64,000 nt of DNA, from NCBI RefSeq assembly GCF_004345705.1, contig NZ_SLWV01000022.1, forward strand, positions 1-64,000, given 5' to 3'. The DNA comes from Marinisporobacter balticus (lineage in GTDB: Bacteria > Bacillota > Clostridia > Peptostreptococcales > Thermotaleaceae). Under the pieces are notes generated by a model. The model saw nothing but the letters and a program-made list of their open reading frames with translations. It was not told the origin of the DNA and searched no databases. The position numbers and the translations under genes are program-made. Of the stretch, positions 28,994-37,136 are shown in pieces. Within the stretch, counting starts at the first letter, position 1; the number at the start of each line of letters is the position of its first letter.

Positions 28994-29899
28994 TTAAAAA
29001 CACTTATATAAAATCCCTACAAACAATAATATACTACTAATAAATATTACATTTACAGTTCTATTTTTCTTATCAAATGTATATTTTTTATTTTTTTTCC
29101 ATTGATATAAATCTTTTCTATATAACTTTTCTAAATGTATTAAAAATTCTTCAAAAGAAATATCTTTTTGTTTGAATCCCTTGTGGATTAACTCCACCAA
29201 TTTTGAAAAAATGTGCATATCTTTCATCTTTTTTATTAGTTTATCAACAGTCATTTCCTGTGGACTACATTGTTCCTGCAAAAGCAATGTGGTAATTAAC
29301 ATACTTAAACTAAACAAGTCATATTTTTCATCTCCTCGTCTTAAGCCCATATTCCAGCTTGCCCGATCATAAAGCGGTGTAAATTCTTTGATACTAGAAC
29401 CAATAGCCGTAACCCCTCCTAAATCAATAATTTTTATCACATTATTTTTTTGATCGATCATCAAATTCTCAAGTTTTAAGTCCCCAAAGATAAACCCATT
29501 TTTATGCAATATACGAAACGCTTTACCTATAATCATCGTAAGTCCAATAGTAGCTTTTATGTTGACAGGCTTTTTCATTATATACTCTTTTAAATTTTTT
29601 CCTTCTATACATTCCATTGCAATATAATATAATCGATCATTCCTATAATAAAAATCATCTATTTCATATACTTTCGGAACCAATCCTATATAGTCAAATT
29701 TATTTAACATTTCATATTCTTTTGTAATACTTTGCATCTCTTTACTTATTTTTAATGCGCAAATCTGGTTAGTTTTTATATCCTGTACCTTAAAAACTTT
29801 TCCTATGCCACCCATTCCTAATAAATGGATGATTTTATAGCCATTTTTATTCCATTTCCCCCACAATATATCCCCCGGATATAATTTTATCCCATTCAT
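28994..29899 (-). CDS. yabT: YabT-like Ser/Thr protein kinase, C-terminal membrane anchor
   Basis: Hanks-type kinase of 301 residues. Gly-rich loop GMGGIGKV (28-35), Lys50 in CALKIS, catalytic loop FGDLKLEN in place of HRDLKPEN, and DLG in place of DFG. It is thus a non-RD kinase but keeps the catalytic Asp and Asn. One hydrophobic segment closes the protein (VNVIFISSILLFVGILY). In Bacillus subtilis YabT is a sporulation-linked, DNA-stimulated kinase found at the same map position between yabS and tilS; equivalence here rests on synteny plus architecture. Confidence 0.85.
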   Translation of the reverse strand: MNGIKLYPGDILWGKWNKNGYKIIHLLGMGGIGKVFKVQDIKTNQICALKISKEMQSITKEYEMLNKFDYIGLVPKVYEIDDFYYRNDRLYYIAMECIEGKNLKEYIMKKPVNIKATIGLTMIIGKAFRILHKNGFIFGDLKLENLMIDQKNNVIKIIDLGGVTAIGSSIKEFTPLYDRASWNMGLRRGDEKYDLFSLSMLITTLLLQEQCSPQEMTVDKLIKKMKDMHIFSKLVELIHKGFKQKDISFEEFLIHLEKLYRKDLYQWKKNKKYTFDKKNRTVNVIFISSILLFVGILYKCF

Positions 29900-29932
29900 T
29901 TGTGCATCCTCCTATGATTTTGTGTCATAAGC

Positions 29933-29958
29933 AAAAAACGACTATCGCTAGTCGCTTT
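29933..29958 (-). terminator. Intrinsic terminator between yabS and yabT
   Basis: CGACTA (29939-29944) pairs with TAGTCG (29949-29954) with A and T runs outside, directly after the yabS stop. Confidence 0.8.
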
Positions 29959-30699
29959 TTATACCATACTTTCTTTTAGCAATGGTTCGCTATTTCGAAC
30001 AACATCTTCAAGCTCCTCATGATTTATTCCTTTTATTAAAGTTACTGCGCTATTAATAGCTGCTGCCGTAGGTGTTGTCCCTCCCGCTTTTAATCCAAAT
30101 ACTTTATCCTTAAGGGCTCCTATATTCTCTGTAAAATCACTAATAAGTGCTGTAAATTCTCCATTTTGTCCTGGATAACTAATAACTGCTACTTGATTCT
30201 TTCCCTTTCTTCCTTTAAGCGAATGCATCAATTCTATAATACTTTGTCTTGCAGTACTCATTTTATTTTTCATACTCCCACTACAATCCATTAATATACA
30301 ACATTTAATATTTACCTCTTCTCCTAACTGCTCCATATAATCAATCACTTTACTTCTTACTTTAGGTGGCATATCTTCAAGATCCTTGCCCATAATTGCT
30401 TTCAATTGTTTTCCTACAATGGTTTCAATGGTTTTATTCACTGTCTTTTGGGTAACCACATGCATGGTTTGTCCTAGATTTTGAATTATTGTATTCTCCC
30501 AAATACCGCCACCCATCTGTGCGATTTTTTCTACTTCACACAGAGAATCATCATCACTTCCTCTATCATCCATAATTCCAATAGCATTGACGATCACGTT
30601 TTCCCTATAAGCCTCTGCCGCTGCCGTCACCGGGTTGCCCCCTACATTTGACTTTCCGTCCGTAACCACAATAATCTGCCGAATCTCCACTTTAACCAT
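29959..30699 (-). CDS. yabS: YabS-like von Willebrand factor A protein
   Basis: 246 residues. The first ~95 look like the second half of a VWA fold (QIIVVTDGKSNVGGNP, NAIGIMDD), followed by a full VWA domain with the MIDAS metal motif DCSGS near residue 140. The same unusual build is found in Bacillus YabS, so it is a family trait, not a truncation. Function is undefined; position between spoIIE and the kinase gene suggests a sporulation role. ATG start with a close GAGGAG site. Confidence 0.85.
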   Translation of the reverse strand: MVKVEIRQIIVVTDGKSNVGGNPVTAAAEAYRENVIVNAIGIMDDRGSDDDSLCEVEKIAQMGGGIWENTIIQNLGQTMHVVTQKTVNKTIETIVGKQLKAIMGKDLEDMPPKVRSKVIDYMEQLGEEVNIKCCILMDCSGSMKNKMSTARQSIIELMHSLKGRKGKNQVAVISYPGQNGEFTALISDFTENIGALKDKVFGLKAGGTTPTAAAINSAVTLIKGINHEELEDVVRNSEPLLKESMV

Positions 30700-30810
30700 C
30701 CGCTCCTCTATTTTTTACTTTTTCTAGATTATTGTCCTATAGTTTTTTTTCTATACCTTCTTTTTTGTATATATAGCTGTATTAAGTTTAAAATAAGTAT
30801 TTACAAATAG

Positions 30811-30836
30811 AAAAAAGAGTCTAAAGAAGGCTCTCT
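30811..30836 (-). terminator. Probable terminator of spoIIE
   Basis: An imperfect hairpin of AAGAG and CTCTT arms followed by six T residues on the minus strand, at the spoIIE stop codon. Confidence 0.6.
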
Positions 30837-33238
30837 TATCGACTCTCCCATATTTTTGAAACCATTACTGTCATATCATCCGCTATCTTGTTTCCGTATT
30901 TTTCTATAGCTATATCCAAAAGTTTATCTGCAATACCTTGTGGATTTTTGCTATTTAACTTCTTGAGGGTATCCGTAACCCACTTTTCCTTTTCTTCAAT
31001 ATTTTGATCCGCATCTAGTACCCCATCAGACATGATAATGACACAATCATCTTTATTTAGTCGCTGTCCAAAACTCTCGATATCTATATTGTTAAGAATC
31101 CCAATAGGAAGAGATGTGGATCGAATGACTTCTATTTCTCCATTCGCTCGCTTAATAAAGCTAGACGCGGCACCAATTTTCACAAATTCTACCTTTCCCG
31201 TATACATATCGATCATAGATAAATCCATTGTTGAAAATGTCTCTTCAGAAGATTTCGAAACAAGTATAGAGTTGATCGTTTTTATAGCAATATCCTTTTT
31301 AAATCCCGCTTCCATTAATTGCTCGAGTATTGAAACTGTTGTTTGACTTTCTTTTGCAGCCCGCTCACCTGAACCCATCCCATCACTCAGTGCCATCATA
31401 TATTGGCCATCTAGTAGCTCAATAAAAGAATAGCTATCTCCACAAATTCCTCTATCATCCTTCGATATCCTGGCAACGCCTGTTGCTACTTTATATTTTT
31501 TTGCTTCTACGAATGTAAATAGACACATTCCTTTCTTTTCATCTGTTTTACAATGCTGATTTTTTCTCACAACCTCTCTCCCTATAGTCTTAGACACAAT
31601 AGGCGCAATTTTTTCATCACATTGTTTTCTATCAAAACAAGATCTTTTTTCTATTTCTATTTCAAATTTCCCACTTTCCATCTCCAAAACAGTAACCTGC
31701 TCAATAGCAATTCCTTCTTTGTCAAACGCCACGTACAAAGCATCTTCTACTTCTGTTCTAAAATCAACTTTCATATTTATTTCTTTCGATAAATCGTCAA
31801 TAATATTAGATACCTCTTCAAATTGTTCTGCAATTAATTGCCTGCTTTCAAATAATTTTTTTTGCCACTCATAATGGATTTTATACACTTCAAAACGGTC
31901 GTTGATCATACGAATAAGTGTATCTAATTTAATACACCGTTTTTTCAAGTTATTAGGAATTTTATTCGATTCCATTCTTCCATAATTCTCTAAACACGTA
32001 ATGACATCTACCACATCATTGTATGTACCATAAAAATTATTATGCCAACAACTTCTGCACATACCACAATTATGACATACTTTATCCGCTACCTCATCAA
32101 TCATGTTGGCAATATCGTTTTGATCAACCATTTTGTTTTTTTCTGCAATATTTCCATAGGTAACTGCCAATTGAGAAAAAGCTTGTGCATATTCCTTTAA
32201 TCTGTGGTATGCGATCTTTTGAATTCTATTACTATATGTTTTGTCTGATTGAAGATCATTAAAATTTAAAAATTTTTCCATATGCTGCATCATCCCTTTT
32301 GGCATAACCATGAAAATAACAAAAGAAGTGATAATTTCTTCAAATTGTATTAAAACTTCTGTAGAGCCATTGATATAGAAAGTCAGTATTGCATTGCCTA
32401 GAATCATCCCTATAGCTGAACCTATTTTCCCTAGATCTTTAAATATCCCAGCAAGGAGTCCAGAAAATCCATATATAGAAATAACAATAGGTGTCCCTAT
32501 ACTTGACATACTCGTAATAATACCAATGGTTATTCCTACACTCGCCCCTACGCTAGGACCTCCATTATAAGCGAATATTAAGGTTAGCAATATACCAAAT
32601 ACATTTTCTATTTTATATCCTGCCACAACCACATTAGACAGACCAGATACAACAACAGCAGCCAAAATCGCCACACATATCAATTCTTCATTTGATAAGA
32701 TCTTTCTATTTGTTTTCTGTATCACAACAGGAATCGCGTAAGAAAGTATATACACAAACACAAAAACCACAAGAGCTTCAAAGCCTTCCATAAATAAATC
32801 ATACATATAAAAATCTGTAGCTAAAATATAAATAAGACCTGATAAAAACATAGTTAAGCTTGATATGGTTGCTATACTAAAAATATGAAATCTTATTTTA
32901 CTGCGTATATAACTAAAAATCATAAAAGATAATGCCAAAGCAATACAATATTTTGATATATTCGCATTCTCAGCAACTGTTATATTTCCAAAAAGTACGA
33001 AAAAACCTAAATAGCCATATTTTCTGTCTTTCATAATTAAAGAGATATAAAAAGCAATCCCAAAAGGTGCAAGTCCACCTAATATACTTGCTCTTCCCAA
33101 TAATAAAGCCATTACAATCAATAGGATTGTATTTTTAGAAATACGCAAATTCCCAAGCTTTTTCTTTTCCCTTCCATTGATTTTAGCTTGTCCACTATAC
33201 GCTCTTGTATAAGTGATCGCATTTATTTTATCTACCAT
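30836..33238 (-). CDS. spoIIE: Stage II sporulation protein E (SpoIIE phosphatase)
   Basis: Dephosphorylates SpoIIAA to release SigF in the forespore and joins the polar septum. About ten membrane spans fill residues 40-310. A cysteine cluster (VCHNCGMCRSCWHN) follows in the central region, and the C-terminal PP2C domain has DDRGICGDSY, ALSDGMGSGERA and VIIMSDGVLDAD. Start at 33236-33238 behind GGGTGG gives 800 residues. The promoter at 33271-33303 has the 21-bp spacer known for spoIIE in Bacillus, which points to Spo0A control. Confidence 0.96.
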   Translation of the reverse strand: MVDKINAITYTRAYSGQAKINGREKKKLGNLRISKNTILLIVMALLLGRASILGGLAPFGIAFYISLIMKDRKYGYLGFFVLFGNITVAENANISKYCIALALSFMIFSYIRSKIRFHIFSIATISSLTMFLSGLIYILATDFYMYDLFMEGFEALVVFVFVYILSYAIPVVIQKTNRKILSNEELICVAILAAVVVSGLSNVVVAGYKIENVFGILLTLIFAYNGGPSVGASVGITIGIITSMSSIGTPIVISIYGFSGLLAGIFKDLGKIGSAIGMILGNAILTFYINGSTEVLIQFEEIITSFVIFMVMPKGMMQHMEKFLNFNDLQSDKTYSNRIQKIAYHRLKEYAQAFSQLAVTYGNIAEKNKMVDQNDIANMIDEVADKVCHNCGMCRSCWHNNFYGTYNDVVDVITCLENYGRMESNKIPNNLKKRCIKLDTLIRMINDRFEVYKIHYEWQKKLFESRQLIAEQFEEVSNIIDDLSKEINMKVDFRTEVEDALYVAFDKEGIAIEQVTVLEMESGKFEIEIEKRSCFDRKQCDEKIAPIVSKTIGREVVRKNQHCKTDEKKGMCLFTFVEAKKYKVATGVARISKDDRGICGDSYSFIELLDGQYMMALSDGMGSGERAAKESQTTVSILEQLMEAGFKKDIAIKTINSILVSKSSEETFSTMDLSMIDMYTGKVEFVKIGAASSFIKRANGEIEVIRSTSLPIGILNNIDIESFGQRLNKDDCVIIMSDGVLDADQNIEEKEKWVTDTLKKLNSKNPQGIADKLLDIAIEKYGNKIADDMTVMVSKIWESR

Positions 33239-33270
33239 TTCAACACCACCCATTTCTTTTTCTTAGGAAA

Positions 33271-33303
33271 ATTATATCAATAGATGGATAAAAGATTTGT
33301 CAA
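33271..33303 (-). promoter_or_regulatory. spoIIE promoter, 21-bp spacer, probable Spo0A-activated
   Basis: On the minus strand TTGACA (33298-33303) and TATAAT (33271-33276) are both perfect but 21 bp apart. Bacillus subtilis spoIIE has the same odd spacing, which makes it depend on phosphorylated Spo0A. CTTGACA overlapping the -35 shares 5 of 7 positions with an 0A box. Confidence 0.75.
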
Positions 33304-33410
33304 GTTGCCTGTCTCAATATCAAGAAATTTCAGACAGTTCATGATGCCTTTTTACAAATTTTCATAAATATAATGTTCATTATCCAACAATTATGTAAAA
33401 CGATCAAAAT

Positions 33411-33459
33411 CCTAAAGACTTTTACTGTTACACTTTGCCGATATGACAGAAAGTTTAGG
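33411..33459. repeat. Imperfect palindrome between ppx and spoIIE
   Basis: CCTAAA (33411-33416) pairs with TTTAGG (33454-33459), with further pairing of CTTT and CTGT segments inside. Arm sequences ACTTTTACTGTT and GAAAGTTTAG resemble the inner hairpin of the element at 3670-3858 (ACTTTCACTGTT, GAAAGTTTAG), so the two may belong to one repeat family. Confidence 0.4.
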
Positions 33460-33550
33460 GATAAAAAAATGGAATAGTTTTTTTAAAAAAAGAATAGAAT
33501 AACTTGTTTAGCAAAATCAAGCTGGATTACGCGTTTATTTCGATATAAAA

Positions 33551-33578
33551 AAACAACTTATTTTTAAAAATAAGTTGT
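33551..33578 (-). terminator. Intrinsic terminator of the ppx gene
   Basis: 13-bp perfect stem (33553-33565 with 33566-33578) directly after the stop codon, followed by seven T residues on the minus strand. Confidence 0.92.
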
Positions 33579-34502
33579 CTATTTATTCTCTAACTGTTCA
33601 AAAACGAGTCCTTCTAAATTATCATATTCACTAATAATCATATCCTCAACACCAAGGTTTGTTAATATTCTATCTAAAATAATGGTTCCTGACGTAATGA
33701 TATCTGCTCTCTTAGGCTGCAATCCTTTTATTCGTTTTCTCTCTTCTAAGTTTTTTGATAAAAATGTATTGCATATATCTTTCACTTGTTCATGGCTTAA
33801 ATGCACATGGTGAATCATATCTTTATCATAAATTTCTAGTTCCTTTGATACAGCAGCAATCGTTGTAGCTGTACCGCCAATCCCTATGACTTTATCTATT
33901 TTGAGATTACAAAGGTAATTGATTGTACTTTTCATCATTTCATCTATGTTCTTTACCAACTCTTCTATTTCAACTTTACAAATAGGATCTGTCGTTACAA
34001 ACCGCTCTGTCATCCTCACTGCACCTACATTTATACTTATAAGATACTTTATTCCTTCCTTATTTCCAAAGATAAACTCTGTACTTCCTCCACCAATATC
34101 AATGACTAAAATATTTTTATCCTTTTCTTTTAATCCTCTTAAAACCCCTGTAAACCCAAGCTGCGCTTCCTTTTCCCCAGTAATAATATCAATATGCGCA
34201 TCTATTTCTTCTTTTGCTTGCTTTATAAGCACTTCTCTATTTTTTGCATCTCTTACTGCACTCGTAGCGATAATAGGGATTTGTGTTATACCTTCTTTTT
34301 GCGCAATATTTATAAATTCCTTTAAGGCTTGAATATTTCTCTGTATTGCAAGAACTGATAGTTGTCCTGTTTTATCTACATGTTCACCAATTCTTGTTGT
34401 TCTCAAATCTTTGAAGCTTTCAATAATACATCCATTCTCTACTTGCGCAAGTAAAATACGCATAGAATTTGTTCCAATATCAATCGCACCGACTTTTTTC
34501 AT
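33579..34502 (-). CDS. ppx: Exopolyphosphatase / guanosine pentaphosphatase family protein
   Basis: 307-residue actin-fold phosphatase of the Ppx/GppA family, which trims polyphosphate or converts pppGpp to ppGpp. Phosphate-binding loops GAIDIGTNSMRILLA near the N terminus and VIDIGGGSTEFIFG near 137-150, plus GIGGTATTIAAV near 207. Length corresponds to the short, catalytic-core-only form; polyphosphate versus pppGpp preference cannot be read. GGGGGAAAG ahead of ATG. It lies between yabR and spoIIE and has its own terminator. Confidence 0.92.
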   Translation of the reverse strand: MKKVGAIDIGTNSMRILLAQVENGCIIESFKDLRTTRIGEHVDKTGQLSVLAIQRNIQALKEFINIAQKEGITQIPIIATSAVRDAKNREVLIKQAKEEIDAHIDIITGEKEAQLGFTGVLRGLKEKDKNILVIDIGGGSTEFIFGNKEGIKYLISINVGAVRMTERFVTTDPICKVEIEELVKNIDEMMKSTINYLCNLKIDKVIGIGGTATTIAAVSKELEIYDKDMIHHVHLSHEQVKDICNTFLSKNLEERKRIKGLQPKRADIITSGTIILDRILTNLGVEDMIISEYDNLEGLVFEQLENK

Positions 34503-34565
34503 AATCTTTCCCCCAAATTTTTATGGATAAGAAAAAATATTTTTAAATAATTCCTCAATATATAA

Positions 34566-34587
34566 AACCGAGACGCTCGTCTCGGTT
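34566..34587 (-). terminator. Intrinsic terminator of the yabP-yabQ-divIC-yabR group
   Basis: 10-bp perfect stem AACCGAGACG (34566-34575) with 34578-34587, then TTTTAT on the minus strand, just after the yabR stop. Confidence 0.85.
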
Positions 34588-34593
34588 AATAAT

Positions 34594-35019
34594 TTATCTC
34601 GCTATTTCTTTTCTACTAAATCCATTGCCTCTTCTAGAATCTTTCATATGTTTTTTCATTTGCTGTTGTTTTTCATCACTATCTTTAAGAAATTGTGATA
34701 ATTGATCTTCAAAAGCTACTTTTGGAACATACTCTTTTTTCTTCCAATCACTTTGTACCGGTGGATTACTCTTTTTAGGAGGCTTTATTTCTGCCTTTCT
34801 AATAGAAAGACTTATTTTCCCCTTCGCATCAATAGAAATAATCTTTACCTTTACCTTCTGTTGTTCTTTGAGATAAGTAGCAATATTTTTTACATAATCG
34901 TCAGCTACCTCTGAAATGTGACATAGACCTGTTTTTCCTTCTGGTAGTTGAATAAAAGCACCAAAATTTGTAATGCCAGTTACAGTGCCCTCTACAACTT
35001 TTCCTATTTCAACGGGCAT
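34594..35019 (-). CDS. yabR: S1-domain RNA-binding protein YabR
   Basis: 141 residues from the ATG at 35017-35019 (AAGGAGGA upstream; longer in-frame starts lack a ribosome site). Residues 1-70 are one S1 domain (GKVVEGTVTGITNFGAFIQL, GLCHISEVADDYV). The rest is a basic, Lys/Arg-rich tail. General stress-protein-13/YabR family, ribosome- or RNA-associated; precise role unknown. Sits after divIC exactly as in Bacillus. Confidence 0.92.
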   Translation of the reverse strand: MPVEIGKVVEGTVTGITNFGAFIQLPEGKTGLCHISEVADDYVKNIATYLKEQQKVKVKIISIDAKGKISLSIRKAEIKPPKKSNPPVQSDWKKKEYVPKVAFEDQLSQFLKDSDEKQQQMKKHMKDSRRGNGFSRKEIAR

Positions 35020-35130
35020 AAATTTAATATTCCTCCTTTTAAATAATGACAATGTTATTTGCATTCATTATAAATTATATTTATAATTATGTCAATATAC
35101 TCCTAATTATCTTTATCATTTTTATTGACT

Positions 35131-35433
35131 CTATTTTGCTTTATTCATATCAACATAAATGATCTCATTTGATTTCACCATTTTTAGCTTCTCTCTTGCT
35201 ACTTTTTCAATAAACTTAGGATCATTCCCTAAACTTTTTTCTTTTTCTAAACGCGCTATTTCTTTTTTGAATGCTACGATCTTTTGATTTAATACTTCTT
35301 CTTGTTTATATAATTTTTTCAATTCTATCTGTTGATTCATAAAAATCCAACCTACATACAATCCAAGCACTAGCAAACATATGTAAAAAAATTTTTTTTT
35401 CTTTTTCATGTTTTTATTTTTATATTGATTCAT
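35131..35433 (-). CDS. divIC: Septum formation initiator DivIC/FtsB family
   Basis: Bitopic division protein: a basic cytoplasmic start, one span (about 16-33, FFYICLLVLGLYVGWIF), a coiled coil (about 38-70, QEEVLNQKIVAFKKEIARLE) and a short extracytoplasmic end with the family motif FIEKVAREKLKMVKSNE. 100 residues from the ATG at 35431-35433, which has AAGGG nine bases upstream. It works with FtsL and DivIB at the septum. Follows yabP and yabQ. Confidence 0.93.
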   Translation of the reverse strand: MNQYKNKNMKKKKKFFYICLLVLGLYVGWIFMNQQIELKKLYKQEEVLNQKIVAFKKEIARLEKEKSLGNDPKFIEKVAREKLKMVKSNEIIYVDMNKAK

Positions 35434-35499
35434 TCTTTTCATCCCTTATGCTAACTTATATTTGTTTTATATAGTTCTATATGAAACATGAAATTCCTT

Positions 35500-36009
35500 C
35501 TATTTTTTCTTTCTTATAAATTTTATATATTTTTTCATCTCGTTATATACTATTTTGGGTAATAAACAAATTCTCTTACATCGAAAATAATGTTGTGTTA
35601 TTTTCTTTTTCAACCATCTCCATGGCTTTAAAAATAATTTTCTTAAAACCCTTAACGGATATAATATAATTTTTACTATTTTAAGAATTATTTTTCGGAT
35701 CATCCGAAGTAAAAGAATCATGCTTTTTATTACAAATTTGCTTAAAATGCGATTATAAAGAATACTTCCTATCATAAATCCCAAAAATGTATAAAATCTT
35801 ACTTGCCCTTCATTACTAAAAAGTAATACTGTAATAGCTGCAATCGAAATAACAATCCAAAAAATAAGATCTTCTATAATCGTAGCAATCTTTTTAGGTT
35901 TAAATATACACCTAAAAATTCTATATAAATCGTAAATAAATCCAATGAAAATACCTCCATACAAGGTGGCTAGAAAAACATATAGCTGCTCTGATACATA
36001 ACTTACCAT
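35500..36009 (-). CDS. yabQ: Spore cortex biosynthesis protein YabQ
   Basis: 169-residue membrane protein with hydrophobic segments at about 10-27, 43-64 and 70-86 and a long, very basic cytoplasmic tail. In Bacillus YabQ sits in the outer forespore membrane and is needed for the cortex; the opening YVSEQLYVFLATLYGGIFIGFIYDL is typical. Located between yabP and divIC, likely SigE-controlled through the site before yabP. Confidence 0.9.
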   Translation of the reverse strand: MVSYVSEQLYVFLATLYGGIFIGFIYDLYRIFRCIFKPKKIATIIEDLIFWIVISIAAITVLLFSNEGQVRFYTFLGFMIGSILYNRILSKFVIKSMILLLRMIRKIILKIVKIILYPLRVLRKLFLKPWRWLKKKITQHYFRCKRICLLPKIVYNEMKKYIKFIRKKK

Positions 36010-36066
36010 ACAATCACCTCGGTTTTTAATACTTGTCTAATTTATAAAAAAATAACCGCACTGCGG

Positions 36067-36357
36067 TTATTTAAACATTTTCCCTAAAAATCCTATACCC
36101 TTGCTTCCCATACTATCTCGATCACTATACATCATAGCCTCGATCTCTCCTTCCACAACAACATTCCCATCATCTAGATTTAATTTGTTCATATCCAAAT
36201 GATTCCCTTTTATCGTTAACACGCCCTTAATTGTTTCCAAGATAATTGTATTTTCATCAAAGCTTGTTACATGTTCTACTCCTGATATACTCAATTTCTC
36301 TCTATTCTCAAGAATAATATTCTGACTCTTGCTCTTTGTACTTCTTCTCTCCTCCAT
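36067..36357 (-). CDS. yabP: Sporulation protein YabP
   Basis: 96 residues, a beta-rich YabP/YqfC-family domain (NREKLSISGVEHVTSFDEN, IIETIKGVLTIKGNHLDM). Required for normal spore cortex in Bacillus, made in the mother cell. Starts with ATG behind GAGGGTGAGG. It is the first gene after the rqcP terminator, and a SigE-like promoter lies just upstream, so yabP-yabQ-divIC-yabR probably form a sporulation-induced group, with divIC also needing another promoter. Confidence 0.92.
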   Translation of the reverse strand: MEERRSTKSKSQNIILENREKLSISGVEHVTSFDENTIILETIKGVLTIKGNHLDMNKLNLDDGNVVVEGEIEAMMYSDRDSMGSKGIGFLGKMFK

Positions 36358-36394
36358 TTAACCTCACCCTCTTTTACATAATCTTCCTGTTTTA

Positions 36395-36423
36395 AAGATA
36401 TGCTTGTATCTATTTGTTTATGC
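36395..36423 (-). promoter_or_regulatory. SigE-like promoter before yabP
   Basis: On the minus strand GCATAAA (36417-36423) and CATATCTT (36395-36402) with a 14-bp spacer, resembling SigE sites (KMATATT, 14-15 bp, CATACAMT). Each box has mismatches. Confidence 0.4.
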
Positions 36424-36443
36424 CTAGTTTTTTCATAAGAAAA

Positions 36444-36472
36444 AAATAGCACCTAAAATTTAGGTACTATTC
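36444..36472 (-). terminator. Intrinsic terminator of rqcP
   Basis: Stem of AATAG-ACCTAAA arms (one bulge) overlapping the rqcP stop codon, then seven T residues on the minus strand. Confidence 0.85.
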
Positions 36473-36709
36473 GATGACTTTATACATTTCTTTTGAAGAT
36501 TCTTTCGTAACATGTTCTGCTAAAGACGTTATCTCCACTGTTGTACTTTTTGCCCCAAAGGCAATCTTAATTTTATTTCCTACTTGCACTTCTGTAGAAG
36601 CTTTTGCAACCTTTTCATTCACATAGATACGACCTTGGTCACAAGCTTCTTTTGCGATGGTTCTTCTTTTTATCAATCTGGAATTTTTTAGAAATTTATC
36701 TAACCGCAT
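36467..36709 (-). CDS. rqcP: S4-domain ribosome quality control factor RqcP (YabO)
   Basis: 80 residues, a single S4/Hsp15-type RNA-binding domain (MRLDKFLKNSRLIKRR, YVNEKVAKAS). RqcP binds stalled 50S subunits and supports RqcH in adding C-terminal alanine tails. ATG start with GGGAGAG. Lies 24 bp beyond the hup terminator, so it is expressed by readthrough or a promoter too short to recognise. Conserved neighbour of hup/mazG and yabP. Confidence 0.93.
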   Translation of the reverse strand: MRLDKFLKNSRLIKRRTIAKEACDQGRIYVNEKVAKASTEVQVGNKIKIAFGAKSTTVEITSLAEHVTKESSKEMYKVIE

Positions 36710-36732
36710 GCTTTAATCTCTCCCATAAAATG

Positions 36733-36757
36733 AAAAAAGCAGACAAGCTGCTTTTTT
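36733..36757 (-). terminator. Intrinsic terminator of hup
   Basis: AAAAAAGCAG (36733-36742) pairs with CTGCTTTTTT (36748-36757); strong T run on the minus strand. It sits between hup and rqcP and may be partial. Confidence 0.85.
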
Positions 36758-36763
36758 TCTTCA

Positions 36764-37042
36764 TTAAGCGTTCACGATATCTTTAAGTGCTTTTCCAGCT
36801 TTAAATACAGGTGCTTTTGAAGCAGGAATATCAATCACTTGCTCAGGATTTCTTGGATTTCTTCCTTGTCTTGCTTTTCTTTCTCTTACATCAAAAGTAC
36901 CAAATCCAACTAATTGTACTTTGTCATCCTTTACAAGCGCTTCTTCTACACTTTTAATGAATGCATTTAATGCAGCTTCTGCATCTTTTTTTGTAAGTCC
37001 TGATTTTTCTGCCATGCTCGCAACTAATTCAGCTTTATTCAC
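36764..37042 (-). CDS. hup: HU-family DNA-binding protein
   Basis: Nucleoid protein that bends and wraps DNA. 92 residues: NKAELVASMAEKSGLTKKDAE at the start and the DNA-binding arm GTFDVRERKARQGRNP. The best start is the GTG at 37040-37042, with AAGGAGG eight bases upstream; an ATG two codons earlier sits too close to that site. Terminator directly behind. Between mazG and rqcP, as in related genomes. Confidence 0.95.
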   Translation of the reverse strand: MNKAELVASMAEKSGLTKKDAEAALNAFIKSVEEALVKDDKVQLVGFGTFDVRERKARQGRNPRNPEQVIDIPASKAPVFKAGKALKDIVNA

Positions 37043-37136
37043 AATCATTACCTCCTTGATATTTAGAATACGTATTAGCATATTCTATCTTTTATTGAGA
37101 AATCCTTCTTTATTAGTAATATTTTTTATCTTTTTT

